A program made the position numbers and the translations under genes. Source: Deroplatys truncata (lineage: Eukaryota; Arthropoda; Insecta; Mantodea; Mantidae). Taken from it: a stretch of DNA of 64,000 bases. The notes beneath the pieces were generated by a model. That model was not told where the DNA came from. It was given only the letters and a program-made list of their open reading frames with translations, and made no database searches. Where the stretch lies: positions 216,399,498-216,463,497 of the forward strand of contig CM060978.1 in assembly GCA_030765065.1 (NCBI GenBank), written 5' to 3'. Positions 10,868 through 22,199 of this stretch are shown here, piece by piece (position 1 is the stretch's first letter; each line of letters begins with the position of its first letter).

Positions 10868-11125
10868 TTATCCGTGGTGTAGTGGTTACCATGCTAGCCT
10901 CCAGTTCCCGAGGTCGCGGCTTCAAACGCGGGCGTAAAAATCCTTAGCATGGCTTCCTTCGGAAGGGAAGTAAAGCCGGTGGTCCCGTGTCGTAGATTTA
11001 CGGCACATAAAAGAATCTCAAGCCTGATAAAGAGGCCTCTGAGCAAAATTACCGGTCTTTCATGCCCAATATAGAATGGGACGCCAAGGACCACAGTAGT
11101 TAAAGAGCGTCCATAAATAAAACTC
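10868..11125 (+). mobile_element. tRNA-derived SINE, family B
   Basis: The head has the A-box-like TGGTGTAGTGGTTACCATGC and the B-box-like GCGGCTTCAAACGCGGGC. The body contains CTTCGGAAGGGAAGTAAAG, CGGTGGTCCCGTGTCGTAGA and TTACGGCAC, a block I recall from SINEs of several arthropods. An AATAAAACTCAATTTAA tail closes it. Only one copy is seen in the window. Confidence 0.8.
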
Positions 11126-11129
11126 AATT

Positions 11130-11685
11130 TAATTTTAACACATTGCGTTGCAAACTTTCTAACTTATACTTGAAAAGGAAGGACAGGGGAATTATTTTTT
11201 TAAGAACTCAACAACAATTCAAGAATAATTAAGCTAATTTATTATAAAAAGACAAATTTAAAATCATTACCTGTGCGGTGGTTTCCCTCTTGTCAGTTGT
11301 GGTTATTTATCATTAGTAATGCAGCATAAATATCGAAGGATAACCAGCCAGCATAAATTTTGTCTAACCTAACGAAATCACTGGATGGATGTTGTCTTCG
11401 TGAAATGAGAAGTGTTGAAGTTGTGATTTTTAGTTGAGTCGGCGAGTTACAAGATCGTGCCTTCGATTCCTGCTGCTGTTCAGAATTTCAGTGTCCACGG
11501 CTGCAGTCGGCTGTAACAAATCTTGTTGAGCATTGAAGGAGTTATTTTTGTTGTATTGTTATTTTCCCCACGCTTTGAGCGTCAATTTGAGATAAGTTAA
11601 TTTTATGGTGGTGTTGTATTGTATTTCAAGTGTTGGGGAGCCGAACTTGAAGTAGTTGTAACCGCACGTATGGTAAAAAGTTTCC
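11130..11685. other. non-coding, possible degraded tRNA-like head near 11440
   Basis: The stretch around 11441-11480 (GTCGGCGAGTTACAAGATCG then CCTTCGATTCC) resembles a tRNA-like A/B box pair. No SINE body or second copy was found, so it is left unassigned. Confidence 0.3.
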
Positions 11686-11689
11686 GGTA

Positions 11690-11962
11690 GCCTTCGCCCC
11701 AAATCTTTAAAAATATTAACTTTGTAATTTGACTGTTTCTTTAATTATTATATATTATGTTTGCCTCGGCTGCGTTAGTATTTATATTTTTTATAGACAT
11801 GAAGCTCTTAGCAGGGTTGTAGTGCGACTAAGAATGTAGGCTTACACAGACTATAATTTTACTTCACTCCTTTTATTAATGCTTGACACGATTTAAATAA
11901 CACTTCACTGATATAGAGAGTTGTGAGATTTTTTTATTAATTACTTGCACTTTTTAACATGT
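11690..11962 (-). repeat. dispersed repeat, copy 2 (inverted relative to 1-380)
   Basis: Read on the minus strand it reproduces the order of landmarks of copy 1, from AAAAAGTGCAAGTAATTAAT to the GGGGCGAAGGCTACCGGAAAC box, with roughly one difference per ten bases and several indels. It has one unit of the 29-bp minisatellite against three in copy 1. Confidence 0.75.
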
Positions 11963-11964
11963 AA

Positions 11965-13985
11965 ACTATTTTGTCTCACACAAAATACGTTTTAAATTTC
12001 TCGAGCACGCATCTCGCGTCCGGTTAGGAACATAGTCTACAATCAACTGACTTCTGAATTTGTAAATTTTGCTCCGTTTTAGTTTCTGATTGGCTAATAC
12101 TAGTCCAATAGAATACTTTCATTTAACTTAAGCTTTCTTTCTGGTTGTTGATTGGCTATTTATAAACTGTCTAAAAATTACATTATTGTTTCCAAGAATG
12201 ACTAGTAGCATTATTAAACCTTCTAATTCATTATTGCCTCAAGGCCATCTTATTTTTACCTCATTGTTAGCAACTTTTAACCTATTATTCTCACAGCTCC
12301 TACATTATTAAATTACGTAATACATTCATATAACATTATTGAACATGTACAATCAATATAAACATTAATACAATGACTGTTACATACATTTTTATATATT
12401 GTTACATACACATATTGCTTTAAGGCAGGCTGTTATTGAATTTATATGATATAATTAGACTGAAATCATTTAAGTGTTAAAAATACTGCCTCAGCATCAA
12501 ACTGGATGTGTATCCCAAGGTGTGTCCCATAAGAAGAATTACTAGAATGAAGGACAATGATGAATTTGAACTGATGATTTTTACTTTTAACCACTTTGAC
12601 AAGAAACTTTAAGTTGTTAACATGTACTCTTTAACTTTACAATGTACTCCTAGCGAGAATCTGACGCTTTCCACCTTGATGGACTTTGGATCATGATTTA
12701 GTGTACTACACACTTTGGAGATTGTTCACTTCACATAAATACGTTCAGTAAACTATTCTTTTCGCGCACTCGACACTTCTTTGTATCGACACGCACTGGT
12801 TTCGGAACGCGCAATTGTTTCTCGGACGCTAGTAAATTTTAAGTCTATTTAATCAACACAAATGCTTCACTTGCAATAGTTCCCGTCGCGCACACCAAAT
12901 TATTTCCTTATATCGTTGCACTTTTTGTTTACACTGAATGTCTTCACTAAGTAGCGCAGATTTGTTCGGTGAGCGAATCAACAGAACAGCACCTCAGCTT
13001 ATATTGTATGCTAGTCTGTCGGTCCGTATTTTACGTTTAATTTTCTTATTAGATTAGAATAGGTTTTTTGATGGCCAAAAGGCCTTGAACATAGAACATG
13101 TCAAAAGTGTTTACATCTCTATTGTATTGTATTGGCTGGTTCATCGCGCGGTTTATCAAATTTTAGAACATTGGAGGGGATTTAGCTCTTCCCTATTGGA
13201 TTCTAAGAAAGTCACACGATTTAACACAAAGAGAAATTCCCTTCTTGAGCAACATCTTGATAACACCCAGAGAGTAGCAACCCATGTCTATTCAGCGCGT
13301 ACTGTGAAAAAGAGTTCTTTGTGATTTTTCGAAACTTTTGTGTTGCAGTTGTCGTTCGTGAAACCAAGTCCATTGGAAAATTGCTTTGCGTCATATACCA
13401 AAATTATCGCTGAAATATGTTAAACTAGCAATCAAACTAATGGAGTACTCACATGTTAACCTAAAGAATATAGATAACACATTTAAGTATTAATAATACG
13501 TAATATATTATTGTTTCCGTACAGAAAACTGCCTCGCCTGGTGATCGGAGAAGATGTGTGTGCTGTTCACCCATGTTGACTATCCGATGACAACACACGG
13601 AAAGAGAGAGATAATGATTTTCGAGTGGAGGAGAAAAACATAGTTACGTGCTAACCTCAACCCTGATGGGAGTCGGAGACTGAGAATGTGGAACTCGCCA
13701 AGAGGTGGCCATACCCACTAAAAGTCTCCTCTACAGGAAGGAAAATGGAAGAAAGAAAAAGAGGATATGCAGCAGTACTGCTATCGTACCTGCGCATTCA
13801 GGGAGCGGGTATATTGGGTGGCCCGGATTTGGCCTAAGCCAGGTGAAAATGGGAGCCAGGACGCAAGCATGGCCGAGGCCCTACTTGCGTCCTTGGGAAT
13901 CTGGAGTGGTGTAATGCTAATGGTGTAGATTTTGAGAGACGGAATGAGGTACCGGAAGGCAAGCTACTCAAAGCCCAGCTTACCA
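11965..13985. other. non-coding; two CCAAT-type motifs, no gene
   Basis: Two GATTGGCTA motifs (inverted CCAAT) occur near 12090 and 12150, the second followed by TTTATAAA. This could be a promoter or the edge of an unrecognised element. A G/A-rich stretch near 13740 and the reading frames at 13085-13324 and 13705-13914 show no recognisable domain. Confidence 0.4.
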
Positions 13986-13989
13986 CCGT

Positions 13990-14865
13990 GGGGAATTCGG
14001 TGTGATGGTTTCTAGAAGTACTTCGGCTGTCGAGTGCGGTCTTTAGGTGCTGCGTTTGTTCACTCAGGTGGCTCTGCAGCTGGCTCTCTATTGAACTTCC
14101 TCAGGAAGAACTTGAGTTCATCCTTGACGATTCTCTGGACTGTGATTTTTATCCCGCGTATAGTAGCGTTGACATCGTCAGTAGTTTGTATACGTGTCGG
14201 TGGTGCTTTCTTAGGTGGATTGAAGTTATTGGGTGCTGTGTTGTACTCAGAAAGTGCCCCATCCAAGGCTGCAACCCTTTCTGAGAGCTGAAATATCTTG
14301 GCTTGGAGGTCCTCCAACTTCTTGAGGATCTCTGGTTAAGCTGATATGGAGTTCTGTGTTGTTGGTGAAAAGGCCTTTGCGATGGATGCATCGCAATGGA
14401 CTGGAAACTGCGGATTGTTGTCGTCCGGGGAAGCGTGGGCACTGTGCCTGGCCTGTGTAGTGGACGAAGCCGTTATAGGTGGCACAGTACCGGCGTCGGT
14501 ACTGCAAGTTGTGACGGGAACAGTCGCCGGTGTAGTGGCACCTCGGTCCCTGGGGTAGGAGTCAGTTGTGTGACCGTACAGGCAACAGCGGTGACATGGA
14601 ACAGGACCGACACTGCGATTGGCCTCCATCAGCACGGTTTGTCCAAAAATGGGCAGCCCCACGTCCAGTGCAGCTGAGTATTATTCCCTGTCCATAAACT
14701 TCAAAACCTTATCAGCGGTGTCGGTCACCGTTGGTTGTGTATTCTGGTAGCTTTGGCAGCTGAGGGCCAGAATTCCTGGGCGTTGCGGAGATGCAGTGCG
14801 ACAGGCAGTTGCCTATGAGTTCCCCTGACCACGGCGGAGACGGGAGGGGACAAGTGCTGTGGTTT
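13990..14865 (-). pseudogene. Jockey/I-like LINE ORF1 (gag-like) pseudogene
   Basis: ORF1 proteins of these LINEs bind their own RNA. On the minus strand, after a stop near 14680, the frame reads YSAALDVGLPIFGQTV, then PCHRCCLYGHTTDSYPR, a CCHC zinc knuckle with the last Cys changed to Tyr. A Thr/Ser/Pro-rich stretch follows, and then a heptad-like coiled-coil segment LKKLEDLQAKIFQLSERVAA near 14270-14330. A stop separates the knuckle part from the coiled-coil part. Neither a second knuckle nor any reverse transcriptase follows, so the copy is truncated and inactive. Clade assignment is from the knuckle motif only. Confidence 0.6.
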
Positions 14866-15605
14866 TTTTTAACCCCTCTAAGGGGGAAAAGGACGGGCCC
14901 CACATCCGCCCGTCCCGGTGGCGATCGTCCGGCATGCGTTGCCGTTCAAACTACATCGCCTCCCTCGTGCAGTTACTGTCTAACATGCAGGGAGTTGGTT
15001 ATGAGTTAGTGAGTAGGTTAGTCGGGTCCCGCATAAGCACCCCGGTTAATTTCGTGATGTGTGTTGCTGGCATGCTTTGCATGCGAGCGCGTCAAAGGAT
15101 GAATTCCCACTGCAGCCATGAACAAGTCCTGAGTACAGCCTGAGGGTTTGATGGTGTAAGTGAGGGAAGATTTGGTGGCTTGCTAGTGATTTGTGGTGAT
15201 TTGGTTAATAGTGGTTTGTACGTGCACTTTTAGTAATTACGTGGGGTTAGCATGCGGTTGCGTAATGGGATGGTGGGACCGGTAATGAGTTGTGATTCTG
15301 CGAGGTCTCGGAGCCGTGTCAGTACTTCCGTGTACGGCCTGAGGGCGTCGTCAATGATTTCCAATCCTGGGTCCGGCGTTCGTGCTGGGTCGTCTAGAGT
15401 GCAGACTCGGCTGGCTGCCTGCCTGATAGTGCAGGTGCGGACCAGTGCCACTCGCGGGGAGGCCCTCATCTCCCGGGTCCGCCTTTGCTGTGTAGCAGAA
15501 GGACTTCAAGGGCAGCTGTGAAGTGGAGTGCTGGCGTGAAGAGCTAGAGGCGGCGCTGGTGTTGACGGCAGAGAGTAGTCGGTAGGTGAGGCGACGGCTG
15601 CGCAA
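14866..15605 (-). mobile_element. 3' end of a Jockey-like LINE, G+C-rich 3' UTR with poly(A)
   Basis: On the minus strand it ends in an A-run (T-run at 14866-14873 on the given strand) directly after a GGGGGAAAAGG stretch. It is homologous to 27784-28325, sharing GGTGGCGATC(G/A)TCC, ACTACATCGCCTCCC, GGCTGGCTGCCT and AGGTGCGGACC blocks. In the second copy this region follows a reverse-transcriptase C terminus, so it is 3' UTR. Here the coding part is missing (5' truncation). It abuts the gag-like sequence, so one LINE inserted in or beside another. Confidence 0.65.
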
Positions 15606-15609
15606 AGTT

Positions 15610-15890
15610 CAACATCTTCCATGCCGGTAGGCTTTGGAGCAGCGTGTTTCTTGTCTTCTTTCTATCCATGTTGACAGGTCGAGATCTCGAAGCTAAGTGA
15701 GAGAGATAACTATATACGCGTTAGTGAAATAGCTGTTAACTCCATCCTCTAATCTCTACGTGACATACTGCCAACCTCTTAGAATGTGTAACTTCCCCAA
15801 ATTTAATCCCTAAAGACCTGTTAAAGCCACAACATGCTGGTCTTAAATTTCATACTTCTTCCATGCAAACGCGAAAAACAATTGGAAATT
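15610..15890. other. non-coding, nothing recognised
   Basis: Transitional sequence between the LINE debris and an old CA-core copy. Confidence 0.4.
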
Positions 15891-15894
15891 GACA

Positions 15895-16440
15895 CGACTT
15901 TAAAATACAAAGTATTGAAAAATTCGAACTACAAAAAACGGATATCTCGGAAATGGTAAACTGTGAAACCTACATTTCTTGTACAGTACGTTTTTGTATA
16001 TCGCTTAATATATATCAGTTATACAAGGTTATATAAAAGTCCTTCCTAATGAAGAAGACTATTCCCAGAAAATTCAAAATATGCGTTTTATTCGTCATGA
16101 AAATATTTTTAATATACAGTATTTTTATCAAAATTGTTAAAGCCACTTTTGAGAAAATAGAAAATGTTCCATATAAAAGGTAGTTGAGAGTGGGGTATTT
16201 TCTTGAAAACCTTTTTGTCGCATATTTGGAAGGTATTGAACTTAAATACCAGGCTTGTTATTTATCCGATTTTTCGTTTTTGAGTTTTGATGCTCACACA
16301 CAAAACGGCCTTTTTCTAAAAAGGTTTTTTTTATTTAGGGGTCCTGAAAAGAGGTATTTCCGGTGAAATCTCGGCATCGAATTTTTTAATAGAATGCAAT
16401 ACCTTCCCTAACTACTATGTACGTGGTAGAGAAGGTACAA
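15895..16440 (-). repeat. CA-core family, diverged copy
   Basis: It follows the family consensus in reverse orientation: a TATCTCGGAAATGG block, ATTCCCAGAAAATTCAA, AAAATTGTTAAAGCCA, GTGGGGTATTTTCTTGAAAA, then the CA-core position (here only CTCACACACAAAACG) and the terminal hairpin at 16401-16436. It is much more diverged than the copies after 24 kb and lacks a long microsatellite, so it represents an older subfamily. Confidence 0.75.
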
Positions 16441-16449
16441 CACATGTAA

Positions 16450-17480
16450 ATACTTGATATAATACAAAAATATTACTATGCAAGCAGAGCTGAATACTAT
16501 AAAGGTTAAAATTTGTTAAAAAAATTTGAGAAAGGTAATTAACAATCGGAACACACATGGTGGCTCGGAGAAACCCATCGCAGGAATTAGGTTAAACAAG
16601 TGACCAAGGAGCGCGATAGATAATATCAGAAAGAGACAGAGAGAACCCGGAATTCCCAAATTGGACAAGCTTTACCATATTATACAATTGTTTTGCTGTT
16701 TAAAACACAATTTTTGCTTAATACATATTTGGGCAAGTTTCTAGAACTGTGGAGTTGCAAACATCCATAAGTTTTTCCTTTTGTTTACAATTAAGTTATG
16801 AATGGGAAAACATTCTTCCTGCAAAATTTGTGATTTTTTCGAAACTAAGACGAAATTTACTTCTTTTTTTCAGAAAATACTATGGAGAATTGAAATTCAC
16901 GCTTCAGTATCTTCACTTTCACACCAGAATATATCTCATATCCGAACATTTAAAGTTACAACAGGATAGGACTTTAGAAGTATGTGAAAATAGAATTTTC
17001 AGAACTATCCTTGCTTCAAATTACTAGTATTGTAATCCTACTTTTAATTATTGTGCAGAGCAGAAATTTATGAAAGAAATGCTTGTTTATCGTAACCAAA
17101 TACACAAAGCCCTCTGTAAGCAGTTCCCAGAAATCAAAGCGGAAAAATGATATATTAATGGACAATATTTCCATTCCTTGAACATATATTCCAACTGAAT
17201 ATACCTTGAAACGCTGTTTACCCTTTACCGTTAACGGTGAAAGAATTATCGAAATGTTCCAATAATTCCAGACAGATGAAATGCTCCTAGTTATTTGAAA
17301 ACTTAAAAGCTCTAAACTAATATACTTGCTACACAATTTAATATTAAAGTAATCAAAAAATCATAGGGATATGGAAAGTAGGTTTGATCAAAGCTTTTGA
17401 AAATAATCGAAAATAACATTTTCTGGGATAAAATTAATTTATTTTGGAGTTTTCACCTGATTCAGAAATTATTTGCATCC
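16450..17480. other. AT-rich non-coding sequence
   Basis: Reading frames of about 90-106 codons occur near 16749-17027 and 17016-17336, but they show no domain and no homologous copy. Nothing else recognised. Confidence 0.5.
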
Positions 17481-17483
17481 ATA

Positions 17484-17985
17484 CCAAGCGAGATGGCTCC
17501 TTGGTATCATTTAAGGCTCGCATTCGGGAGGTCCCAGGTTCGATTTCAGTCGCGGATCACTCTGACCTTGAGGTTTCCTCAAGTCGGTAGGCGAATACTG
17601 GGGTGGTTCCTCTTCTACCACGGATTTACTGTTCGTTTCCTTTCATCTGCTTCACCACTATATGTTTCATGGACGGGGAATTTCCTCTTTGTAAAGTTGT
17701 CTTGGCTGGCCAGCCGGGGATCCTTTCTGAGAGCGGCTCAGCTGGTTGGCTGATACCGAACCTGGTATCCTGCCGGTGTCGAATGGTGTCATTCTGGAAA
17801 CGTTAGGCACCCCGTCCTTGCTAGTGAGCATCCCACTCTGATCTCGTCGCCCTTCGGTTCTCCCTTTATCCCTGACGTCACTTTGGAAGAACATCCCACG
17901 TTCTATGGCCTACATGTGGAGCTGTGAAAGCGCCTCCGGCTCAGTAATGCTAATCCTTGGCATCGGTATCCAACGGAACATGGGC
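17484..17985 (+). mobile_element. tRNA-derived SINE, family C, copy 2
   Basis: The head has GCGAGATGGCTCCTTGGTAT, GCATTCGGGAGGTCCC and AGGTTCGATTTC (B-box). Family markers are GTCGGTAGGCGAATACTGGG, TTCTACCACGGATTTACTG and CTTTCATCTGCTTCACC. The second half includes GGAAACGTTAGGCACCCCGT and GTCGCCCTTCGG, also found in the other copies. Confidence 0.82.
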
Positions 17986-17989
17986 GGAA

Positions 17990-18420
17990 CTGCAGAATTC
18001 TCTCCTCATTCCAGTTCATAACCTTCATATTCATGCGTCCTGTTATTCGTTGAGCTGAGCCCTGGCAGCTGGACTATTATGTCTATTTCCCGTAATTTCT
18101 TTAGTTTTTTGCCAGACCGCTCGGAGCGCCAGCTTTGTTGCCAGCTTCACCATAGGAGGCACACTTTTGCCTAATTTATACTGTGTATAGTGAGTGAGAT
18201 GTTGCAAACGGCGTCCTTCTGAAGACGGTGCCCTCTTCAGTGTCAAATTTGAATCGGACTTGAAACATTTAATGTCGCAGTCGGCACATCGACCACAGAG
18301 CCTCCGCTATAAGTCCCGATGCTCTTAGTGTTTAGGCTACCATGAAAAAGTATCCTTACTCGCATGAAACCTCATCTGACACAAGTATTCTAGAAAGCCT
18401 TCAAGTCAGTGTTGCAAATG
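17990..18420. other. non-coding between SINE and satellite
   Basis: A minus-strand frame at 18043-18246 is open for 67 codons. I recognise no domain in it and leave it uncalled. Confidence 0.35.
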
Positions 18421-18423
18421 CTT

Positions 18424-19091
18424 TACTTTGCTTTAACCAACCTATTTATGCTCTGATAATTGTTATTTCTCACTAAGAACACACTAGGCACTAAGCTAGT
18501 TAACCACCCTATTTATGTTCTGATAATTGTTCTTTCACCCTATGAACACACTAGGTACTAAGCTAGTTAACCACCCTATTTATGTTCTGATAATTGTGCT
18601 TTCACCCTATGAACACACTAGGCACTAAGCTAGTTAACCACCCTATTTATGTTCCGATAATTCTTCTTTCACCCTATGAACACACTAGGCACTAAGCTAG
18701 TTAACCACCCTATTTATGTTCTGATAATTGTGTTTTCACCCTATGAACACACTAGGCACTAAGCTAGTTAACCACCCTATTTATGTTCTGATAATTGTTC
18801 TTTCACCCTATGAACACACTAGGCACTAAGCTAGTTAACCACCATATTTATGTTCTGATAATTGTGCTTTCACCCTATGAACACACTAGGCACTAAGCTA
18901 GTTAACCACCCTATTTATGTTCTGATAATTGTGCTTTCACCCTATGAACACACTAGGCACTAAGCTAGTTAACCACCCTATTTGTGTTCTGATAATTGTT
19001 CTTTCACGCTAAGAACACACTAGGCACTAAGCTAGTTAACCACCCTATTTATGTTCTGATAATTGTTCTTTCACGCTAAGAACACACTAGG
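18424..19091 (+). repeat. 67-bp tandem satellite, about ten units
   Basis: The landmark AGCTAGTTAACC recurs at 18494, 18561, 18628, 18695, 18762, 18829, 18896, 18963 and 19030, so the period is exactly 67 bp with no indel across these units. Central units read TTTCACCCTATGAACACACT. The first unit (TCTCACTAAGAAC) and the last two (TTCACGCTAAGAAC) differ at the same position, so edge units resemble each other. There are no unique spacers, so it is not a CRISPR array. Confidence 0.97.
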
Positions 19092-19124
19092 TTCGGTCCA
19101 TCACTAATTTGGAGGCGCTCTCTC

Positions 19125-19690
19125 TTGTTGCCTTGCGAGGTGGTTCCGTGGTAATGTGTGATACGTAATTCCTTGGAGGGTCCGTCAGGCCAGTCGCTCT
19201 ATCTTTGAGTTGTTTCTGTTTTTTTCTGGTCAGTAGGCGAATGCTGGTATTCCTCTTCTACCAAGAATTTCTTGTCCCCTTCATTTCCTTTCATCTGTTT
19301 TACGCTTCATATGTTTCAGAGTTGTAGGACCAGGCGACGGCGATTGGTGCGTTGCGACAGGCCGTTGGAGTTTGTGCTGTGCAAAGAGTTCTCCCCGATG
19401 CTTGAATGGCGCGCTGGTGCCCCTTCCTTGGGGGGGGGGGCTCGTTCGTCCCGGAAACCTTGTTGAAGATGGCGCAGACAGGATAGCGCTGGTGTCAGGA
19501 TTGGTAGCATTCTAGAATTTTTAGGGATCCCGTCTTTGCTAGCGCGCATCGTCGTCCGGATCTGGTCGCCCTTGGAGCTCTCCCGTTCATATCTTCCTCC
19601 CAGAGGTCACGTACGGCACAAAGAGCTAACAAGGCCTATGTGCGGTGTTGAGCTCCTGTAGCTGGGGTCCCGTCCGTCTGACTAAACTAA
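19125..19690 (+). mobile_element. tRNA-derived SINE, family C, copy 3
   Basis: Head GCGAGGTGGTTCCGTGGTAA, then the markers GTCAGTAGGCGAATGCTGG, TTCTACCAAGAATTTC and GGACCAGGCGACGGCG. It contains a G-run of ten at 19431-19440. The B-box part is strongly altered, so the copy is probably transcriptionally dead. Confidence 0.75.
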
Positions 19691-19694
19691 GACT

Positions 19695-20833
19695 AATCCT
19701 CCAGTCTGCAGTGTCATACTATTGGTGGTTATAAACTTATGACTTGTCATCGCAAATCGGAACAGGGGAATAGAAGATTCTCAGCGATGAATAAGAAGTG
19801 AAATATAAAAGCTAGTCGCAACTCAGAATTTTCAATCTCGGTCATTATCCTCGCAGGTATATGTGAATTGCTTCATCAGTGACATAAAATCGCTCCAAGC
19901 TCCTGATATGTAAAGTTGGACGCAGACCAATGTAAGAAACTGCTTCCGACAGAAGCCCTTTTGCTGAAATGTGCTCAAATATGCTTTCACAGTTGTAACG
20001 CATGACTAGTTCGCACCCATTAAGCAAAACGCAGAAGCTCGAGCAGAATTTAGCACAGCGTATTTTACACGTTGCACTTAGCTTATATAGACCTTTGTTC
20101 ATTGTCAACGTAGTAAAATTCTGTACCTCTCTTCTGCTTTACTGAATGCATCTAATTCTGCTCCTCCCCCCATGTATCGTGTGTGATTGTTCCAAAGAGA
20201 ACCTCAATAGCACTGCAACATTCTCGTTCTCTTGCCATAGCAATAAAGGCGGAACTGTATTTTCATTTGAGAAAAGAAAGAAAAAACAAACAAACAAAAC
20301 AGAAATCAGAACATTGCAGATTGATTTCGGTACAGCTAAAATGGATTTCCATAGAAGCCACTACGCTTTTTTTATTCAAAAAATGATGTGTTGCATTTGC
20401 ATGCCTTTTTTATTCACTCCTCCACAAACAACTCTTATAAAAGCTTATTCTTCTATCTACTTTTTGTTAACAGAAATAAACTTTCATTACACGTTTAAAC
20501 ATTTCCTTGTAGGTGTAAAAAGGATACAATAGGCTATTAAAGCGAGTCAAACTTTTTATGTGTGATGACTCTGGAATTCCATGCTCTTTACATGACCACT
20601 AGAAAATAAGAACCACGGGACCTGGGCTGACTACTCAGCCCTCACCCTAGGATCCCAGGAGATAATCTTGTGTGGATTTTCCATTAGGGTAGCATCTATC
20701 TTATACTCTGCCACCCCTGCGTGGCCGAAATTGGGACAGGACACCTACTTCCCTCGTCTCCTGCCACGTAGGGACGAAAATGGCTACGCCACTTACAAAC
20801 GTCAGCCCAATAGGGAATACTCTATTAGGGAAG
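19695..20833. other. non-coding, nothing recognised
   Basis: It includes an A-rich stretch near 20270-20310 and a 128-codon open frame at 20146-20532 without recognisable domain or repeat partner. That frame is considered chance. Confidence 0.45.
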
Positions 20834-20837
20834 ACTA

Positions 20838-22107
20838 CGAGGGGCACTATTTATATTTTGAGCCTAATAATTAAAACAAAGTAATTTCTGATTGAAAACT
20901 GCTTTATTGTTTTTCAAAATATTCTCCTTTATGATCAATGCACCTTTGCATCCGTTTGAACCATTTGTCAAAGCATTTATTCCAGTCTTCTTGAGACACG
21001 TCCAAAGCACGGTTCTTGAAGGCATCCACGGCTTCTTCTGCCAGCGAAAATCGTTGTCGACGCAATTTATTCTTGATGTTCGGGAACAAAAAGAAGTCAT
21101 TGGGTGCCAAATCAGGACCGTATGGAGGGTGACCCATCAACTCTGCTATTAGACGAGATGTGTGTGTGCGCTCGCATTGTCTTGATGAAGAACGATCCTA
21201 CGGTTCTTTTTGGTTTTCCTTACTTCACCGAAGACTTCCGGCAAACAAATGGTTGTGTACCATTCGGCATTGACCGTTTTACGTTCCTCTAAAGGCACTG
21301 TTGCCACATGGGCAGTTTTGCTGAAAAAGCAGGAGACCATTTGCTTCGAAGTGCTTCGAGTGCGAATAACTTTTGTTGGATTTGCTTCATCTTGAAACAC
21401 CCATACAGTCGACTGCTGTATACGTTCCGGCTCATACGCATAGATCCATGATTCGTCACCTGTTACAATCTTATATACGTCTTTTAAGGCACCGCCATTG
21501 TATTTCTTGAGCATTTTTGTACACCAATCGACACGAGCATCTTTTTGAGATTGCGTCAAATTATGTGGGATCCAATGAGAGCAAACCTTTTTCACGGCTA
21601 AATAATCATGCAATATTTTATATATGCTGGTGGAACTAATGTCTAGGGTTACCTCAATCTCACAATATGTCGCATGACGACCTTTCATTATCAGGTTTTG
21701 CACAGCATCAATGTTTTCTGGCACAACAACTGATTTTGGACGACCTTCACGAACTTCATCATTGAGCGAACTGCGGCCACGATTAAATTCGTTATAGCAG
21801 CGTTTCACAGTGGCAAAGGATGGAGCTTCGTCGCCAAATGTGGAAGTTAGTTGATCGATGCACTCTTGTCTTGATAATCCACGTCGAAAGTCGTAATAAA
21901 TCATTGCACGAACATTTTCACGAGTTAACTACATGTTTTTGTTGACACACAATTTTCAAGTTAGTGTAAACAAAACAAATGACGCTCTATTGACAAAATG
22001 TTTGAAGTGGATTATGAACAAAAATGTCAGACTTTCCATTGGAAACGTCAGATGGCAGCTACAGCATTCAGAGTTGCCAAGGCTCAAAATATAAATAGTG
22101 CCCCTCG
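20838..22107 (-). mobile_element. mariner element, copy 2 (1270 bp)
   Basis: TIRs CGAGGGGCACTATTTATA at both ends match each other and copy 1. TA lies at 20836-20837 and 22108-22109. It is less damaged than copy 1 and therefore probably younger, or derived from a later source. Confidence 0.95.
20904..21934 (-). pseudogene. mariner transposase, nearly complete but inactivated
   Basis: The expected start codon at 21932-21934 is followed at once by TAG, where copy 1 has a Glu codon. The next in-frame Met is at 21904, and the frame is then open for 251 codons. It contains the helix-turn-helix region (DISSTSIYKILHDYL), VTGDESWIYAYEPE with the first Asp, and HQDNASAHT with the second Asp. There an extra CA in a short CA run shifts the frame, and about 30 bp are missing just after. 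The remaining 78 codons include YGPDLAPNDFFLFPN with the third Asp and end at 20904. So there are three independent lesions: a stop at codon 2, a 2-bp slippage and a deletion. Confidence 0.93.
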
Positions 22108-22199
22108 TACTGAAGAACCTCGGTGGGACCGACAGTACCTAGCTACTGTCTACCAACTCTCGCTCGTGGTTGTAACGACTTAACACTTGCAAAAAGTGT

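Noticed and set aside
14034-15521. Several plus-strand frames in the G+C-rich LINE region
   Set aside because: Few stops because of base composition; the meaningful coding strand is minus, as shown by the CCHC motif.
18043-18246. 67-codon minus-strand frame (LTHYTQYKLGKSVPP) as a gene fragment
   Set aside because: No family could be recognised and it has no partner in the window.
18424-19091. CRISPR-like array
   Set aside because: The 67-bp units are contiguous tandem repeats without unique spacers, in an animal genome.
20146-20532. 128-codon open frame as a gene
   Set aside because: No recognisable domain, repeat partner or splice signals; a length that is plausible by chance in AT-poor-stop frames.
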